Of a stretch of 64,000 bases of DNA, positions 53,983 to 62,758 are shown piece after piece (positions within the stretch are counted from its first letter, which is position 1; every line of letters starts with the position of its first letter). The DNA is taken from positions 124,001-188,000 of the forward strand of contig JADJNW010000011.1 of assembly GCA_016714085.1 (NCBI GenBank), in the 5' to 3' direction. The stretch is from Saprospiraceae bacterium. GTDB taxonomy: Bacteria > Bacteroidota > Bacteroidia > Chitinophagales > Saprospiraceae. Below the pieces are notes generated by a model. It was not told where the DNA came from, made no database searches, and worked only from the letters and a program-made list of their open reading frames with translations. The translations under genes and the position numbers were made by a program.

Positions 53983-54294
53983 ATGAGAAAGGCTAAAGTG
54001 AACATCAATCACGAGAAACTCCAGGTTTCTTCTGACATTCTGAGAGCTGTAGCGCATCCGCTTCGCTTGAAAATTATTGAATTTATTGACCAAAACGAAA
54101 TGATCAACGTCAATAAAATCTACAATAACCTCAAGCTGGAGCAATCGATCACTTCGCAGCATTTGCGCATCTTGCGAATGGCTGGCGTGGTACAAACCAA
54201 GCGCGATGGTAAATTCATTCATTATTATCTGGATTACGACAAATTGCAAACTGCTGTAGCTGCGGTCAATATCTTTTTGCACGAACCCAGATAA
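53983..54294 (+). CDS. ArsR-family winged-helix regulator 2
   Basis: 103 residues, paralogous to the preceding regulator: VSSDILRAVAHPLRLKIIEFIDQNEMINVNKIYNNLKLEQSITSQHLRILRMAGVVQTKRDGKFIHYYLD. The same LEQS(I/V)xSQHLxILRxAGVV recognition helix is kept. No metal-binding Cys. It is separated from the first by a terminator, hence independently transcribed. Possible tandem duplication, with divergence at N- and C-termini. Confidence 0.85.
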   Translation: MRKAKVNINHEKLQVSSDILRAVAHPLRLKIIEFIDQNEMINVNKIYNNLKLEQSITSQHLRILRMAGVVQTKRDGKFIHYYLDYDKLQTAVAAVNIFLHEPR

Positions 54295-54594
54295 TTCAAA
54301 AAGCCAATTCCCCCCTTCACTGGCAATTTTCTCAAAACAGATTTAAGTATCTACCATTGGTAAGCGCAAGCCTCAAATTTACACTCCTCATTTTAATGAA
54401 AATTTAATACCTAAACATCTGCATAGCAGGTGAAAATACTTTATTGCTAATTTTTAAATTAATTACACATCTCTTTTACTTTCTGTGAGGCTCCCACATG
54501 AAAGGTGATAAAGTTATTTTCCTGATAGCCGACTAAAAACATTAGCGCTCCCGAATGCGTTTTGAGAAAATCATTCTCCTAAAATTTTTTAAGT
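54295..54594. other. moaC leader region with a hairpin
   Basis: 300 bases without a gene. CTTTCTGTG (54479-54487) pairs with CACATGAAAG (54495-54504) with one bulged base. It lies 90 bases before moaC. I see no molybdenum-cofactor riboswitch consensus. A promoter is not obvious. Confidence 0.4.
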
Positions 54595-55074
54595 ATGTCA
54601 GAGCGATTTACCCACCTGGACGCAGCCGGAAATCCTTCGATGGTAGATGTAGGTAAAAAAACTGCGACGCGACGCATGGCACGGGCGCGAAGTATCGTCT
54701 TATTGCCATCGGAAGTAGTGGATTTATTGGAAAAAGAAGAAATTCATACCAAAAAAGGCCCGGTTTTTCAAACGGCGATTATAGCAGGCGTAATGGCAGC
54801 CAAGCGAACAGGGGAACTCATTCCCTTATGTCACCCCATTGGAATGGAAAATTGCCAAATTGATATTCAAGTAAATGAAAATCGAGCAATAGTAATTGAT
54901 TGCACAGCAACGGTTACCGCGAAAACAGGCATAGAAATGGAGGCGATGGTGGGCGCAAGCATTGCCGCGCTTACGATTTATGATATGTGCAAAGCTTTTT
55001 CGCATGATATTGTAATAAAAGAAGTAATGCTCATGGAAAAAACTGGCGGGAAAAGAGATTTTAAACGTCCTTAA
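54595..55074 (+). CDS. moaC: Cyclic pyranopterin monophosphate synthase accessory protein
   Basis: Acts with MoaA to make cyclic pyranopterin monophosphate from GTP, the first molybdenum-cofactor step. Motifs: RFTHLDAAGNPSMVDVGKKTATRR, the KRTGELIPLCHPI loop with active-site His, and AKTGIEMEAMVGASIAALTIYDMCKAF. Length 159 is standard. Not adjacent to moaA or to the moeA/mobA-like genes. Confidence 0.95.
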   Translation: MSERFTHLDAAGNPSMVDVGKKTATRRMARARSIVLLPSEVVDLLEKEEIHTKKGPVFQTAIIAGVMAAKRTGELIPLCHPIGMENCQIDIQVNENRAIVIDCTATVTAKTGIEMEAMVGASIAALTIYDMCKAFSHDIVIKEVMLMEKTGGKRDFKRP

Positions 55075-55080
55075 AATTAT

Positions 55081-55120
55081 CAAAATCAAGGCATTACACT
55101 TGTTAAAATGCTTGATTTTG
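55081..55120. terminator. Hairpin between convergent moaC and response regulator
   Basis: CAAAATCAAGGCATT (55081-55095) and AATGCTTGATTTTG (55107-55120) pair with one bulge. It likely ends both transcripts. Confidence 0.6.
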
Positions 55121-55166
55121 AGCTTACTAATTTTCAAATCTCCACTTTTATATTTCAAATTTAATA

Positions 55167-55859
55167 TTAGTCTTTCACATGAAAGCAAAATCCCACTCCA
55201 TGAATATTCTCAATGCGAATACGCGCATCATCATTCAAGTATTTGCGTAAGCGAGAGATAAAAACATCCAGGCTGCGCCCCAGAAAATAATCATCTTCGC
55301 CCCAAAGTTCCTCTAAAATTGTAGATCGTTTGACAACTTGATTCCGATGCGCTGCCAAATAACGCAACAAATCTGCTTCTTTTTGAGTAAGGCGTTTGCT
55401 ATGTCCATTATTGGCAAGGGTAAGATTGAGATAATCCAGTTCATATTTGCCTAATTCTATATGCGTCTGTGGCTTGGGCTGCGTCACCTTATTCCGGCGT
55501 AGAAAAATCTCAATTTTCAGCACCAATTCTTCAATGCTGAATGGCTTGGTGATATAATCATCGGCACCCAATTTCAAACCCTGGATTTTATCTTCTTTGA
55601 GTGATTTGGCGGATAGAAAGAGGATCGGCACGTGCGGATCGGATTTGCGAATCTCCCGCGCTATGGTGAAACCGTCCACTTCCGGCAGCATCACATCGAG
55701 TACACACAAGTCAAATTGCACTGTTTGTAATGCATCCAGCGCTTTTCTGCCATCCAGGCAATGGGTAATTTCGTAGCCTTGTAACTCCAGATTATCGCGG
55801 GTCACAAAACTCAGGCTTTCGTCGTCTTCAACGTACAGAATATGAGCTTTCTTGTTCAT
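55167..55859 (-). CDS. OmpR-family response regulator
   Basis: 230 residues from MNKKAHILYVEDDESLSF. Receiver domain with acidic pocket (VEDDE), phospho-acceptor Asp in LCVLDVMLPEVDG, Ser in LFLSAKS and Lys in YITKPFS; then a winged-helix output domain (LTQKEADLLRYLAAHRNQVVKRSTILEELWG...DVFISRLRKYLND). It is paired with the upstream kinase, 39 bases apart. Target genes unknown. Confidence 0.93.
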   Translation of the reverse strand: MNKKAHILYVEDDESLSFVTRDNLELQGYEITHCLDGRKALDALQTVQFDLCVLDVMLPEVDGFTIAREIRKSDPHVPILFLSAKSLKEDKIQGLKLGADDYITKPFSIEELVLKIEIFLRRNKVTQPKPQTHIELGKYELDYLNLTLANNGHSKRLTQKEADLLRYLAAHRNQVVKRSTILEELWGEDDYFLGRSLDVFISRLRKYLNDDARIRIENIHGVGFCFHVKD

Positions 55860-55898
55860 GGTATCGTTTTCGGGTGTTTTAAGGTAAAGCAAGATTTT

Positions 55899-57170
55899 CT
55901 ATTTTTCAATTGGCATACAAATGTTTATCCTTGTGCATTTTCCTTCCTCACTTTCCAGTTTAATTTTCCAGCCATGCTTTTGACAAATGGTTTTCACATA
56001 AAACAATCCAAGGCCAAAGCCTTTTACATCATGCACATTTCCGGTGGGTACGCGATAAAATTTTTCAAAAACCCTTGATTGCTGCTCTTTCGGTATACCG
56101 ATTCCCTGATCTGCAATGGTAATCCGCACTTGTTGCCCTTCTTTTTTTGAAATCAAAGTAACCTCAGGCGCTTTGCGACAATATTTTGTAGCATTATCCA
56201 AGAGGTTGTATAACACATTCGACAAATGCAGGCGATCTGCTTTTATAAAAATCTGATCTTCAGAAAATTGTGTTGTAAGTTGTCCCCCCATTTTTTCGAT
56301 TTGTACACTTACGCTGGAAACAATATCTTGTAAAAACTCTTGTAAATCAATCCGTTCCAGCTTGAGCGCAAAATTACCGCGCTCGATGCGCGCCAACTGC
56401 AATACATTTTCTACCTGATTATTCAATCGTTGATTTTGGTCTTTGATAATATTTGCATATTGCAAAAGTCGTTGATTTTCTTGCACTTGTGGATTACTCA
56501 AAAATACATCCGCCGAAATTTTGATCGTGGAAATAGGCGTTTTAAACTCATGGGTCATATTATTGATAAAATCTTTCTGCATTTCTGACAGGCGCTTTTG
56601 TCGCAGAATCACAAACATCGAATAAGTAAAAAACACCACGGTGACCATGAGTATGACGGATAAAATAAGCGACAATTGCATTTTGCTGAATAAAAAACCC
56701 GAACGCGTGGGAAATTTTACTCCAAAATAATATGTAAACTCTTGATAATTAGGGAATTTACTAATTTCGACATCCACTTTTTTATCGTGCGAATAGCTGC
56801 AATAATTTCCATAAACCATTTCATCGGTATGGCAATCAAACACAGCGTATTCAAAGTCGATATTGAGTGCCAGGGCTTCCAGTTCGCGCTGCAAAAAATA
56901 CTCTAAATTCTGGGTATCAATTTCATCTGCGATATTGACTTCATAGTAATTGGTCGTCCGTTGCCGAATAATATTTCGCGCAGGGAGTGTCGTGCCGCTT
57001 AATTCGGACAGGGAGCGCGCAACATTATAGAGCGCCAGATGTACTTTTTTGTTGAATTCTGCTTCGTTGATGTTCCATGTGCTCAACACCCAATAGGTCT
57101 GCATAGCGATAATGCCAAAGATGGCAATCGTACCTAAAATAACGACCCTAGTGATGATACTGTTTTTCAT
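55899..57170 (-). CDS. Two-component sensor histidine kinase
   Basis: 423 residues from MKNSIITRVVILGTIAIFG; the open frame upstream is the repeat region and was excluded. Two TM helices (about 5-24 and 157-180) flank a periplasmic sensor of some 130 residues with a CxTDEMVYGNYC pair. Then DHp with H-box FINNMTHEFKTPISTIKIS and CA domain with LYNLLDNATKYC, ADQGIGIPKEQ and GFGLGLFYVKTI. The partner is the OmpR-type regulator downstream. Confidence 0.93.
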   Translation of the reverse strand: MKNSIITRVVILGTIAIFGIIAMQTYWVLSTWNINEAEFNKKVHLALYNVARSLSELSGTTLPARNIIRQRTTNYYEVNIADEIDTQNLEYFLQRELEALALNIDFEYAVFDCHTDEMVYGNYCSYSHDKKVDVEISKFPNYQEFTYYFGVKFPTRSGFLFSKMQLSLILSVILMVTVVFFTYSMFVILRQKRLSEMQKDFINNMTHEFKTPISTIKISADVFLSNPQVQENQRLLQYANIIKDQNQRLNNQVENVLQLARIERGNFALKLERIDLQEFLQDIVSSVSVQIEKMGGQLTTQFSEDQIFIKADRLHLSNVLYNLLDNATKYCRKAPEVTLISKKEGQQVRITIADQGIGIPKEQQSRVFEKFYRVPTGNVHDVKGFGLGLFYVKTICQKHGWKIKLESEEGKCTRINICMPIEK

Positions 57171-57175
57171 TTTTT

Positions 57176-57262
57176 TGTATGATAGTCTTTTGGTGTTATA
57201 GTGTTTTAGGGATACCGGTTTCAAATACCATAACACAAAAACACCATAAAACGATAACACTT
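57176..57262. repeat. Inverted pair of heptad tracts upstream of the kinase
   Basis: A tract GATAGTC TTTTGGT GTTATAG TGTTTTA GGGATAC is followed by its complement TACCATA ACACAAA AACACCA TAAAACG ATAACAC, folding as a long imperfect hairpin just upstream of the kinase start, within its 5' untranslated region. Confidence 0.6.
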
Positions 57263-57375
57263 GAAATACAAATTTTGCCCCTTTTTCTACATTAAACAAA
57301 TGCTTAACAGCTCATTAACATCGAATTTCTTTTGCATGGCATTATTTTCAGCTTTCGCATGACAAATAGATTCCG

Positions 57376-57383
57376 TACTTTTG
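57376..57383 (+). promoter_or_regulatory. -7 promoter element for DUF4271 gene
   Basis: TACTTTTG matches TAnnTTTG. A translation start at 57381 would overlap it, which supports a later start. Confidence 0.5.
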
Positions 57384-57404
57384 CGGCAATCTAATCTTTT
57401 GGCT

Positions 57405-58301
57405 TTGAATAGAATTCTCGGATGGATGGTGATTTTTCTGATCTTGTGTTGCACGAGTTTTTCTACTTTTGCCCAAAATAGCGCTAATCCCTTCGAACTT
57501 ACGCCACGCCTGGAAATTCCTCCTTCTGAAAATTCCAATGCTGCAACATCAAATGGTACCGGTAACCCTTTCGATCTTGTAGCGCCATCCAGCGCTTCCG
57601 CTAAAAAGAAAAGTGTCAAGCCCAAACGCGCTCGCCCTCAAATCAGCGAAGAAGGTGCTTATCGCCGCTTTCTATTTGTAATGATAATGGGTATTCTATT
57701 GATACTCACGCTGTTAATGACGGCCTTGCGTGGTTTCTTCCGCAAGGCTTATGGGGCTTTTCTTACCGACAATATGATGAATCAGGTGTACCGTGACCGC
57801 GAAAGCGTTGGGGCATTGCCATTCCTACTCTTGTATGCTTTCTTTTTTATCAATGGCGGGCTATTTATTTATTTTCTATCAAAATATTTTAATTTTAATA
57901 TTCCAGGAGGGCATTTTTTGCAATGGTTTTATTGTACCGCTGGTTTAGTCGGATTATTCTTATTGAAACACCTGTTACTCAATATCATAGGATTTATTTT
58001 TCCTACTGAAAAAGAAGTGCAATTATACAGCTTTCTGATCGTTGTATTTGGCATTGTCCTAGGCTTATTTTTGACACCAATCAATATTTTGCTGGCATAC
58101 GGCCCGGAATCTTTTTCGCCCATTCTCATTTTCGGAACACTGGGTTTGTTGGTGCTTACCTATCTTTTTCGCTATGTGCGAAGCGTATTTATCGCTGAGC
58201 GATTTTTGTTATTTCATAGATTTCACTTTTTATTGTATATTTGCACCGTCGAAATCGCACCTATCATGATTTTGGTTAAATTAATTTTGAACCAAATTTA
58301 A
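57405..58301 (+). CDS. DUF4271 multi-pass membrane protein
   Basis: About 298 residues. The start is uncertain: TTG 57405 yields a good signal/TM start (MNRILGWMVIFLILCCTSFSTFAQ); ATG 57426 is possible too. An extracytoplasmic Pro/Ala/Lys-rich linker (about 25-80) precedes at least six TM helices. LLTALRGFFRKAYGAFLTDNMMNQVYRDRE and the final helix series are typical of DUF4271, a Bacteroidota-specific family of unknown function usually next to hemD, as it is here (35 bases). Confidence 0.85.
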   Translation: MNRILGWMVIFLILCCTSFSTFAQNSANPFELTPRLEIPPSENSNAATSNGTGNPFDLVAPSSASAKKKSVKPKRARPQISEEGAYRRFLFVMIMGILLILTLLMTALRGFFRKAYGAFLTDNMMNQVYRDRESVGALPFLLLYAFFFINGGLFIYFLSKYFNFNIPGGHFLQWFYCTAGLVGLFLLKHLLLNIIGFIFPTEKEVQLYSFLIVVFGIVLGLFLTPINILLAYGPESFSPILIFGTLGLLVLTYLFRYVRSVFIAERFLLFHRFHFLLYICTVEIAPIMILVKLILNQI

Positions 58302-58336
58302 TCCTGAGAGGTATTGTAAAAAAAAACTTTTATTTG

Positions 58337-59116
58337 ATGGCAGTTAACGGAAAAGCGCAGGCAGAATCCTACAAAAAGGTAAAGACTATTCTTGTTACTC
58401 AGCCAAAACCAGAACGGTCTCCTTACTATGATCTTGAACAAAAATACAGCTTGCAGATAGATTGGCGCCCTTTCATTCATGTAGAGCCTGTATTAGCAAA
58501 AGACTTCCGCAAGCAACGTGTTTACCCCGACAAGTACCCAGCGATTATCTTTACGAGCCGCAACGCAGTAGATCATTTTTTCCGCTTGTGCGAAGAAATG
58601 CGCATCAAAATGTCCCCGGAAACAAAGTATTTCTGCTTGTCAGAAAATATTGCCAATTACCTGCAAAAGTTCATCATCTACCGCAAACGCAAGGTATTCG
58701 CGGGTAAGAAGAAAATTGAAGATTTAGCCTCGTATCTGAAAAAGCATAAAAATGAGAAGTTTTTGCTGCCTTGTTCCAATCTGGGAGCGAAGGAAGTGAC
58801 CTCTTATTTGGAGGAAAACGGCTATAATTTTCAGGATGCGATGATGTACGAGACGGTGGCTTCCGACTTGAGCGACTTGAGCGATGTGACTTATGATGTG
58901 CTAGTTTTCTTTAGTCCGTTGGATATCACGTCTTTATATGAGAATTTCCCGGATTTTAAGCAAAATGAAACAAGGATTGCGGTGTTTGGAAATAGCACAG
59001 TCCAAGCGGTAAAAGAGCGCGGATTGACTGCTAATATTCAAGCACCTGTGCCAGAAGCACCCAGTATGCCGATGGCATTAGAGAAATATTTACAGTCGTC
59101 GAATAAAGATAACTAA
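58337..59116 (+). CDS. hemD: Uroporphyrinogen-III synthase
   Basis: Closes and inverts hydroxymethylbilane to uroporphyrinogen III in tetrapyrrole synthesis. ATG 58337 (MAVNGKAQAESYKKVKTILVTQPKPERSPYYDLEQ) starts the two-lobed HemD fold; YPAIIFTSRNAVDHFF, EKFLLPCSNLGAKEVTSYLEENGY and LVFFSPLDITSLYEN are conserved positions. Low similarity is normal for the family. 259 residues. Downstream of DUF4271, ending in a strong terminator. Confidence 0.85.
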   Translation: MAVNGKAQAESYKKVKTILVTQPKPERSPYYDLEQKYSLQIDWRPFIHVEPVLAKDFRKQRVYPDKYPAIIFTSRNAVDHFFRLCEEMRIKMSPETKYFCLSENIANYLQKFIIYRKRKVFAGKKKIEDLASYLKKHKNEKFLLPCSNLGAKEVTSYLEENGYNFQDAMMYETVASDLSDLSDVTYDVLVFFSPLDITSLYENFPDFKQNETRIAVFGNSTVQAVKERGLTANIQAPVPEAPSMPMALEKYLQSSNKDN

Positions 59117-59144
59117 GCTCATTTTAAGTTGATTTTTGATAAAA

Positions 59145-59180
59145 CAAAAAGCCACGATTTGACAACGTGGCGCTTTTTTT
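59145..59180. terminator. Bidirectional terminator between hemD and nqrF
   Basis: AAAAAGCCACG pairs with CGTGGCGCTTTTTTT around a 9-base loop; T runs on both strands serve hemD and the convergent nqr operon. Confidence 0.85.
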
Positions 59181-59186
59181 CATTCA

Positions 59187-60482
59187 TCAGCTTCCGAAAT
59201 CATCGAAAGCAATATTTTCTTCGGGTACACCGAGTTCGTCTAACATTTTCATTACCGCTTGCAGCATCATAGGCGGGCCGCAAAGGTAATATTCGATTTC
59301 CTCCGGCTCTGGATGTTTTTTCAAATAATTATCCAACACCGCCTGGTGAATAAATCCAGTCAATCCAGTCCAATTGTCCTCTGGCAGTGGCTCAGAGAGT
59401 GCAATATGATAGGAGAAATTCGGAAATTCTTTTTCGATTGTCGTGAAATCCTCGGTGTAGAATAATTCACGCAGCGAACGACCACCGTACCAATAAGAAA
59501 CTTTTCTATCCTTTGTTTTCAAAGTATGAAACAAGTGGAAGATATGCGAACGCAAAGGTGCCATGCCCGCACCACCGCCGATATAAACCATTTCTTTCTT
59601 CGTCGGTTTGATGAAAAATTCACCATAAGGCCCGGAAATCGTCACCTTATCACCTGGCTGACGCGTGAATACATACGAAGAACAAACCCCAGGGTTTACT
59701 TGCATCCAGTTATTAGCAGCTCTGTCCCAAGGTGGCGTAGCAATACGAATATTCAACATCACAATATTGCCCTCCGCAGGGTGATTGGCCATCGAATAAG
59801 CTCGAAACTGCGGCTCATCGTTTTTCATTTTCAAATCCCAGAGTTTGAACTTATCCCAATCCGGCTGAAATTCATTCGGCTTCTTGCCCATACGCGGATG
59901 CGATGTAATATCAATCCCTTTGAAATCGCATTCAATCACCGGTACATCAATCTGCACATATCCACCGGATTCAAATTCCAGATGCTCGCCTTCGGGCAAC
60001 CTCACAACAAATTCCTTGATAAATGTAGCTACATTATAATTAGATACGACTTCACATTCCCATTTTTTGATGCCAAAAATCTCTTCTGGCACACGGATGT
60101 GCATATCCTGACGCACTTTCACCTGACAAGCCAAGCGCATATGCTCAGCTACTTCCTTGCGCGTAAGGTGGTTCATTTCGGTCGGCAGTACATCGCCCCC
60201 CCCTTCATCTACATGGCATTCGCACATAGCGCAAGTACCGCCACCACCACAAGCCGAAGGCAAGAATATGTTTTTGTCGGAAAGGGTCGAGAGCAAGGAA
60301 GAACCTGGCTTTACCAGTAGCGGATTACTTTCGTCACCATTGATGATGATTTTCACATCGCCCTGTGGCACGAGTCTTTTCCTTGCGGAAATGAGCATGA
60401 ATGCCAGTAACAGAATCACTGCACTGAACACCAGCACCGCCAGCAGGATATTGACAAAAGTGGATGCTAATAGAATCAACAT
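59187..60482 (-). CDS. nqrF: Na+-translocating NADH:quinone oxidoreductase subunit F
   Basis: NADH-oxidising subunit. An N-terminal TM helix (about 8-30), a 2Fe-2S ferredoxin domain with ACGGGGTCAMCECHV and the later LACQVKV cysteine, then an FAD-binding domain (FRAYSMANHP, GPYGEFFIKPT) and NADH-binding domain (VYIGGGAGMAPLRSH, EEIEYYLCGPPMMLQAV, FDDFG). 431 residues, normal. Distal gene of the operon transcribed from the right. Confidence 0.97.
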   Translation of the reverse strand: MLILLASTFVNILLAVLVFSAVILLLAFMLISARKRLVPQGDVKIIINGDESNPLLVKPGSSLLSTLSDKNIFLPSACGGGGTCAMCECHVDEGGGDVLPTEMNHLTRKEVAEHMRLACQVKVRQDMHIRVPEEIFGIKKWECEVVSNYNVATFIKEFVVRLPEGEHLEFESGGYVQIDVPVIECDFKGIDITSHPRMGKKPNEFQPDWDKFKLWDLKMKNDEPQFRAYSMANHPAEGNIVMLNIRIATPPWDRAANNWMQVNPGVCSSYVFTRQPGDKVTISGPYGEFFIKPTKKEMVYIGGGAGMAPLRSHIFHLFHTLKTKDRKVSYWYGGRSLRELFYTEDFTTIEKEFPNFSYHIALSEPLPEDNWTGLTGFIHQAVLDNYLKKHPEPEEIEYYLCGPPMMLQAVMKMLDELGVPEENIAFDDFGS

Positions 60483-60512
60483 ATCTTACAATTTCTTTAT
60501 TTCTAAATCAAT

Positions 60513-61124
60513 TTACTTCGCGCTCAAAAAAGTCGCCGGGTCAATACCCATCAGACTCATAAAAGCAATTCCCATTAACCCAGTCAAAATAAATGCCATA
60601 CCTAAGCCACGCAACGGGGCTGGCACATTAGAATATTTCATTTTTTCGCGGATAGCCGCAATCGCCACAATCGCCAAAAACCAACCGAAACCACTGCCAA
60701 AGCCATACGCCAGAGAATCTGTAAAATTATACTCGCGCGAGATCATAAACAACGATCCTCCAAGAATGGCACAGTTCACCGTAATCAGGGGCAAGAAAAT
60801 CCCTAAAGCATTATATAAGGAAGGAGAGAATTTTTCTACCGCCATTTCTACCAATTGCACCATCGCAGCGATTGTGGCAATAAAAAGAATAAAACGCAAG
60901 AAGGTCAAATCTACTCCAAATAAACCGTTCTCGCTCAGCAAATAGGCATTGATAAGCCAATTGACAGGAATGGTAATTATTTGTACAAAAATTACTGCCA
61001 ACCCTAAGCCAAAGGCTGTCTTTACTGATTTTGATACCGCTAGGAAAGAACACATTCCTAAAAAGTAAGACAGTACCATATTTTCAATAAAGGCAGATTT
61101 TATAATAATATTTAGAGCTTCCAT
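60513..61124 (-). CDS. nqrE: Na+-NQR subunit E
   Basis: A 203-residue six-helix subunit; with NqrD it forms the pseudo-symmetric membrane pair that holds an intramembrane iron-sulfur centre. FLGMCSFLAVSKSVKTAFGLG supplies a conserved cysteine, as does LITVNCAILGGSLF. Ends GIDPATFLSAK. Thirty bases separate it from nqrF. Confidence 0.96.
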   Translation of the reverse strand: MEALNIIIKSAFIENMVLSYFLGMCSFLAVSKSVKTAFGLGLAVIFVQIITIPVNWLINAYLLSENGLFGVDLTFLRFILFIATIAAMVQLVEMAVEKFSPSLYNALGIFLPLITVNCAILGGSLFMISREYNFTDSLAYGFGSGFGWFLAIVAIAAIREKMKYSNVPAPLRGLGMAFILTGLMGIAFMSLMGIDPATFLSAK

Positions 61125-61135
61125 ATTTCTTTATT

Positions 61136-61180
61136 AATGATTGTCAATTGATTATTGATGACTCATAAGATCACTAAATC
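61136..61180. repeat. Heptad-like tract inside the nqr operon
   Basis: ATGATTG TCAATTG ATTATTG ATGACTC units in the 65-base gap between nqrD and nqrE. It shows these tracts occur within operons as well as at their ends. Confidence 0.4.
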
Positions 61181-61189
61181 ATTACATAA

Positions 61190-61924
61190 TTATGATACGT
61201 CCACCAATTTTTTATTATAGCTACGTTGTACCCAAATCAAAATACCGATTAGAAATAAAGCCGCCGCAGGCAATACCATCAATCCGTTATTGCTATACCA
61301 ACCAAACCAGCTACCTTCAGCAGTCGTATTGATCCAGAATTTATCGGTAGAACCAATAATCGCCATTTCAATGGGGCTACCCGCAAACAATGTGCCTTTG
61401 CCAAACAATTCTCGAATAACCGATACAACTATCAGCACCGCGCCATAGCCCAAGCCATTCCCAACTCCATCCAAAAATGAGCGCCAAGGTTTGTTTGCCA
61501 TTGCATAAGCCTCCAAGCGACCCATCACGATACAATTGGTAATAATCAATCCGATAAATACAGATAATTGCTTCCAAACCGCGTAATTGAAGGCTTTGAG
61601 CGCTAATTCTACTACGGTTACCAATGTCGCAATAATGACCAATTGCACGATCATGCGCACTTGTTTGGGAATGTAGCTGCGTACAGCGGAAGTGGCAAGG
61701 TTAGAAAAAGCTGTTACAAAAATTACGGCAACTGCCATTACTACTGAAGGATAGACTTGCGTTGTAACCGCCAGTGCCGAGCAAATCCCCAATACCTGTA
61801 CGGTGATCGGGTTATTATCATTTATAGGATCGGTCAGTAGTTTTCTTTCTTTTTTTCCGAACATCGGCTCCCGAGCTTGTACTGGGGCGATTTGTGTTGC
61901 TGTATCTGCCATATTATAAGACAT
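61190..61924 (-). CDS. nqrD: Na+-NQR subunit D
   Basis: A 244-residue membrane subunit with six helices. NNPITVQVLGICSALAVTTQV and GLIITNCIVMGRLEAYAMAN carry the two conserved cysteine regions paired with those of NqrE. A longer polar N-terminus (MSYNMADTATQIAPVQAREPMFGKKE) than in Vibrio. A start at 61912 (MADTATQ) is possible. Confidence 0.96.
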   Translation of the reverse strand: MSYNMADTATQIAPVQAREPMFGKKERKLLTDPINDNNPITVQVLGICSALAVTTQVYPSVVMAVAVIFVTAFSNLATSAVRSYIPKQVRMIVQLVIIATLVTVVELALKAFNYAVWKQLSVFIGLIITNCIVMGRLEAYAMANKPWRSFLDGVGNGLGYGAVLIVVSVIRELFGKGTLFAGSPIEMAIIGSTDKFWINTTAEGSWFGWYSNNGLMVLPAAALFLIGILIWVQRSYNKKLVDVS

Positions 61925-61943
61925 TTATATCTGCCAATATTTT

Positions 61944-62675
61944 TTAATTCATACCTGTTTGTGAGCGCAGTTTTTTCAGATAAGGTTCGTAATAACCCAA
62001 TCCGCGCTTGAGCATTTCGGTCACGCCATTGCTGGTGATCGTAGCGCCGGAAATTGCATCTACCTGGTGCGCAGGGTCTTGGATACCGCCCTTTTTGACG
62101 GTAACGGCTACCAATTCACCCGACTCGTCGTAGATTTTTTTATCTACAAATTGTGCCGGAAATGCTGGATTATCTTTGATTTCAGCGCCAAGGCCCGGCG
62201 TTTCGCCTTTATGATCAAAAGAAGTGCCCACAATTGTATTCAAATCACTTTCCAAAGCAATATTGCCCCAAATCTCATCCCAAAGCCCGCTGCCTCTTAC
62301 CGCCAGGATATAATATTTTTTGCCATCCTCAGCGCTGAACACAAAAAGCGGCAATACGCGCTCGGCTTCGGGCTTTTTCTTTTCCTTTGCCATATCTATT
62401 TTTTCTGCCAGCACTCCTTCCACCACTTCGCCTTGAGTATTAAGTGTAATCTGCTCTACTTGGTTGTTGAACACATCCAACACTTCTTCATCGCTCATTT
62501 CACTTAGGGACTTTCCTAGCTTGCTGCTGACTGCACCAAGAATTGCTCTTTTATTAAAAACAACTTCGTTTTTATCAGCAGACGGTTTGGTCGCATAGAA
62601 CATCCCTGAAAGGATCAGTGCGCAAAGAACGCACATGGTAATCGTAAAAATGAGAATATATCTTGTTGAGCTCAC
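61944..62675 (-). CDS. nqrC: Na+-NQR subunit C
   Basis: A periplasmic FMN-bearing subunit with one N-terminal TM helix (about 5-26). The FMN attachment motif is VDAISGATITSNGV (about 208-221) with the flavinylated Thr in SGATxTS. 243 residues. The cofactor is attached by ApbE, which is not in the window. Confidence 0.96.
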   Translation of the reverse strand: MSSTRYILIFTITMCVLCALILSGMFYATKPSADKNEVVFNKRAILGAVSSKLGKSLSEMSDEEVLDVFNNQVEQITLNTQGEVVEGVLAEKIDMAKEKKKPEAERVLPLFVFSAEDGKKYYILAVRGSGLWDEIWGNIALESDLNTIVGTSFDHKGETPGLGAEIKDNPAFPAQFVDKKIYDESGELVAVTVKKGGIQDPAHQVDAISGATITSNGVTEMLKRGLGYYEPYLKKLRSQTGMN

Positions 62676-62758
62676 AGCTACTGGTTTTTATTTCAACAAT
62701 GAAGAAATACTTCCGTTTAAAAATTTATACAACTTAACAATTTCAAGCCACTCAACAC

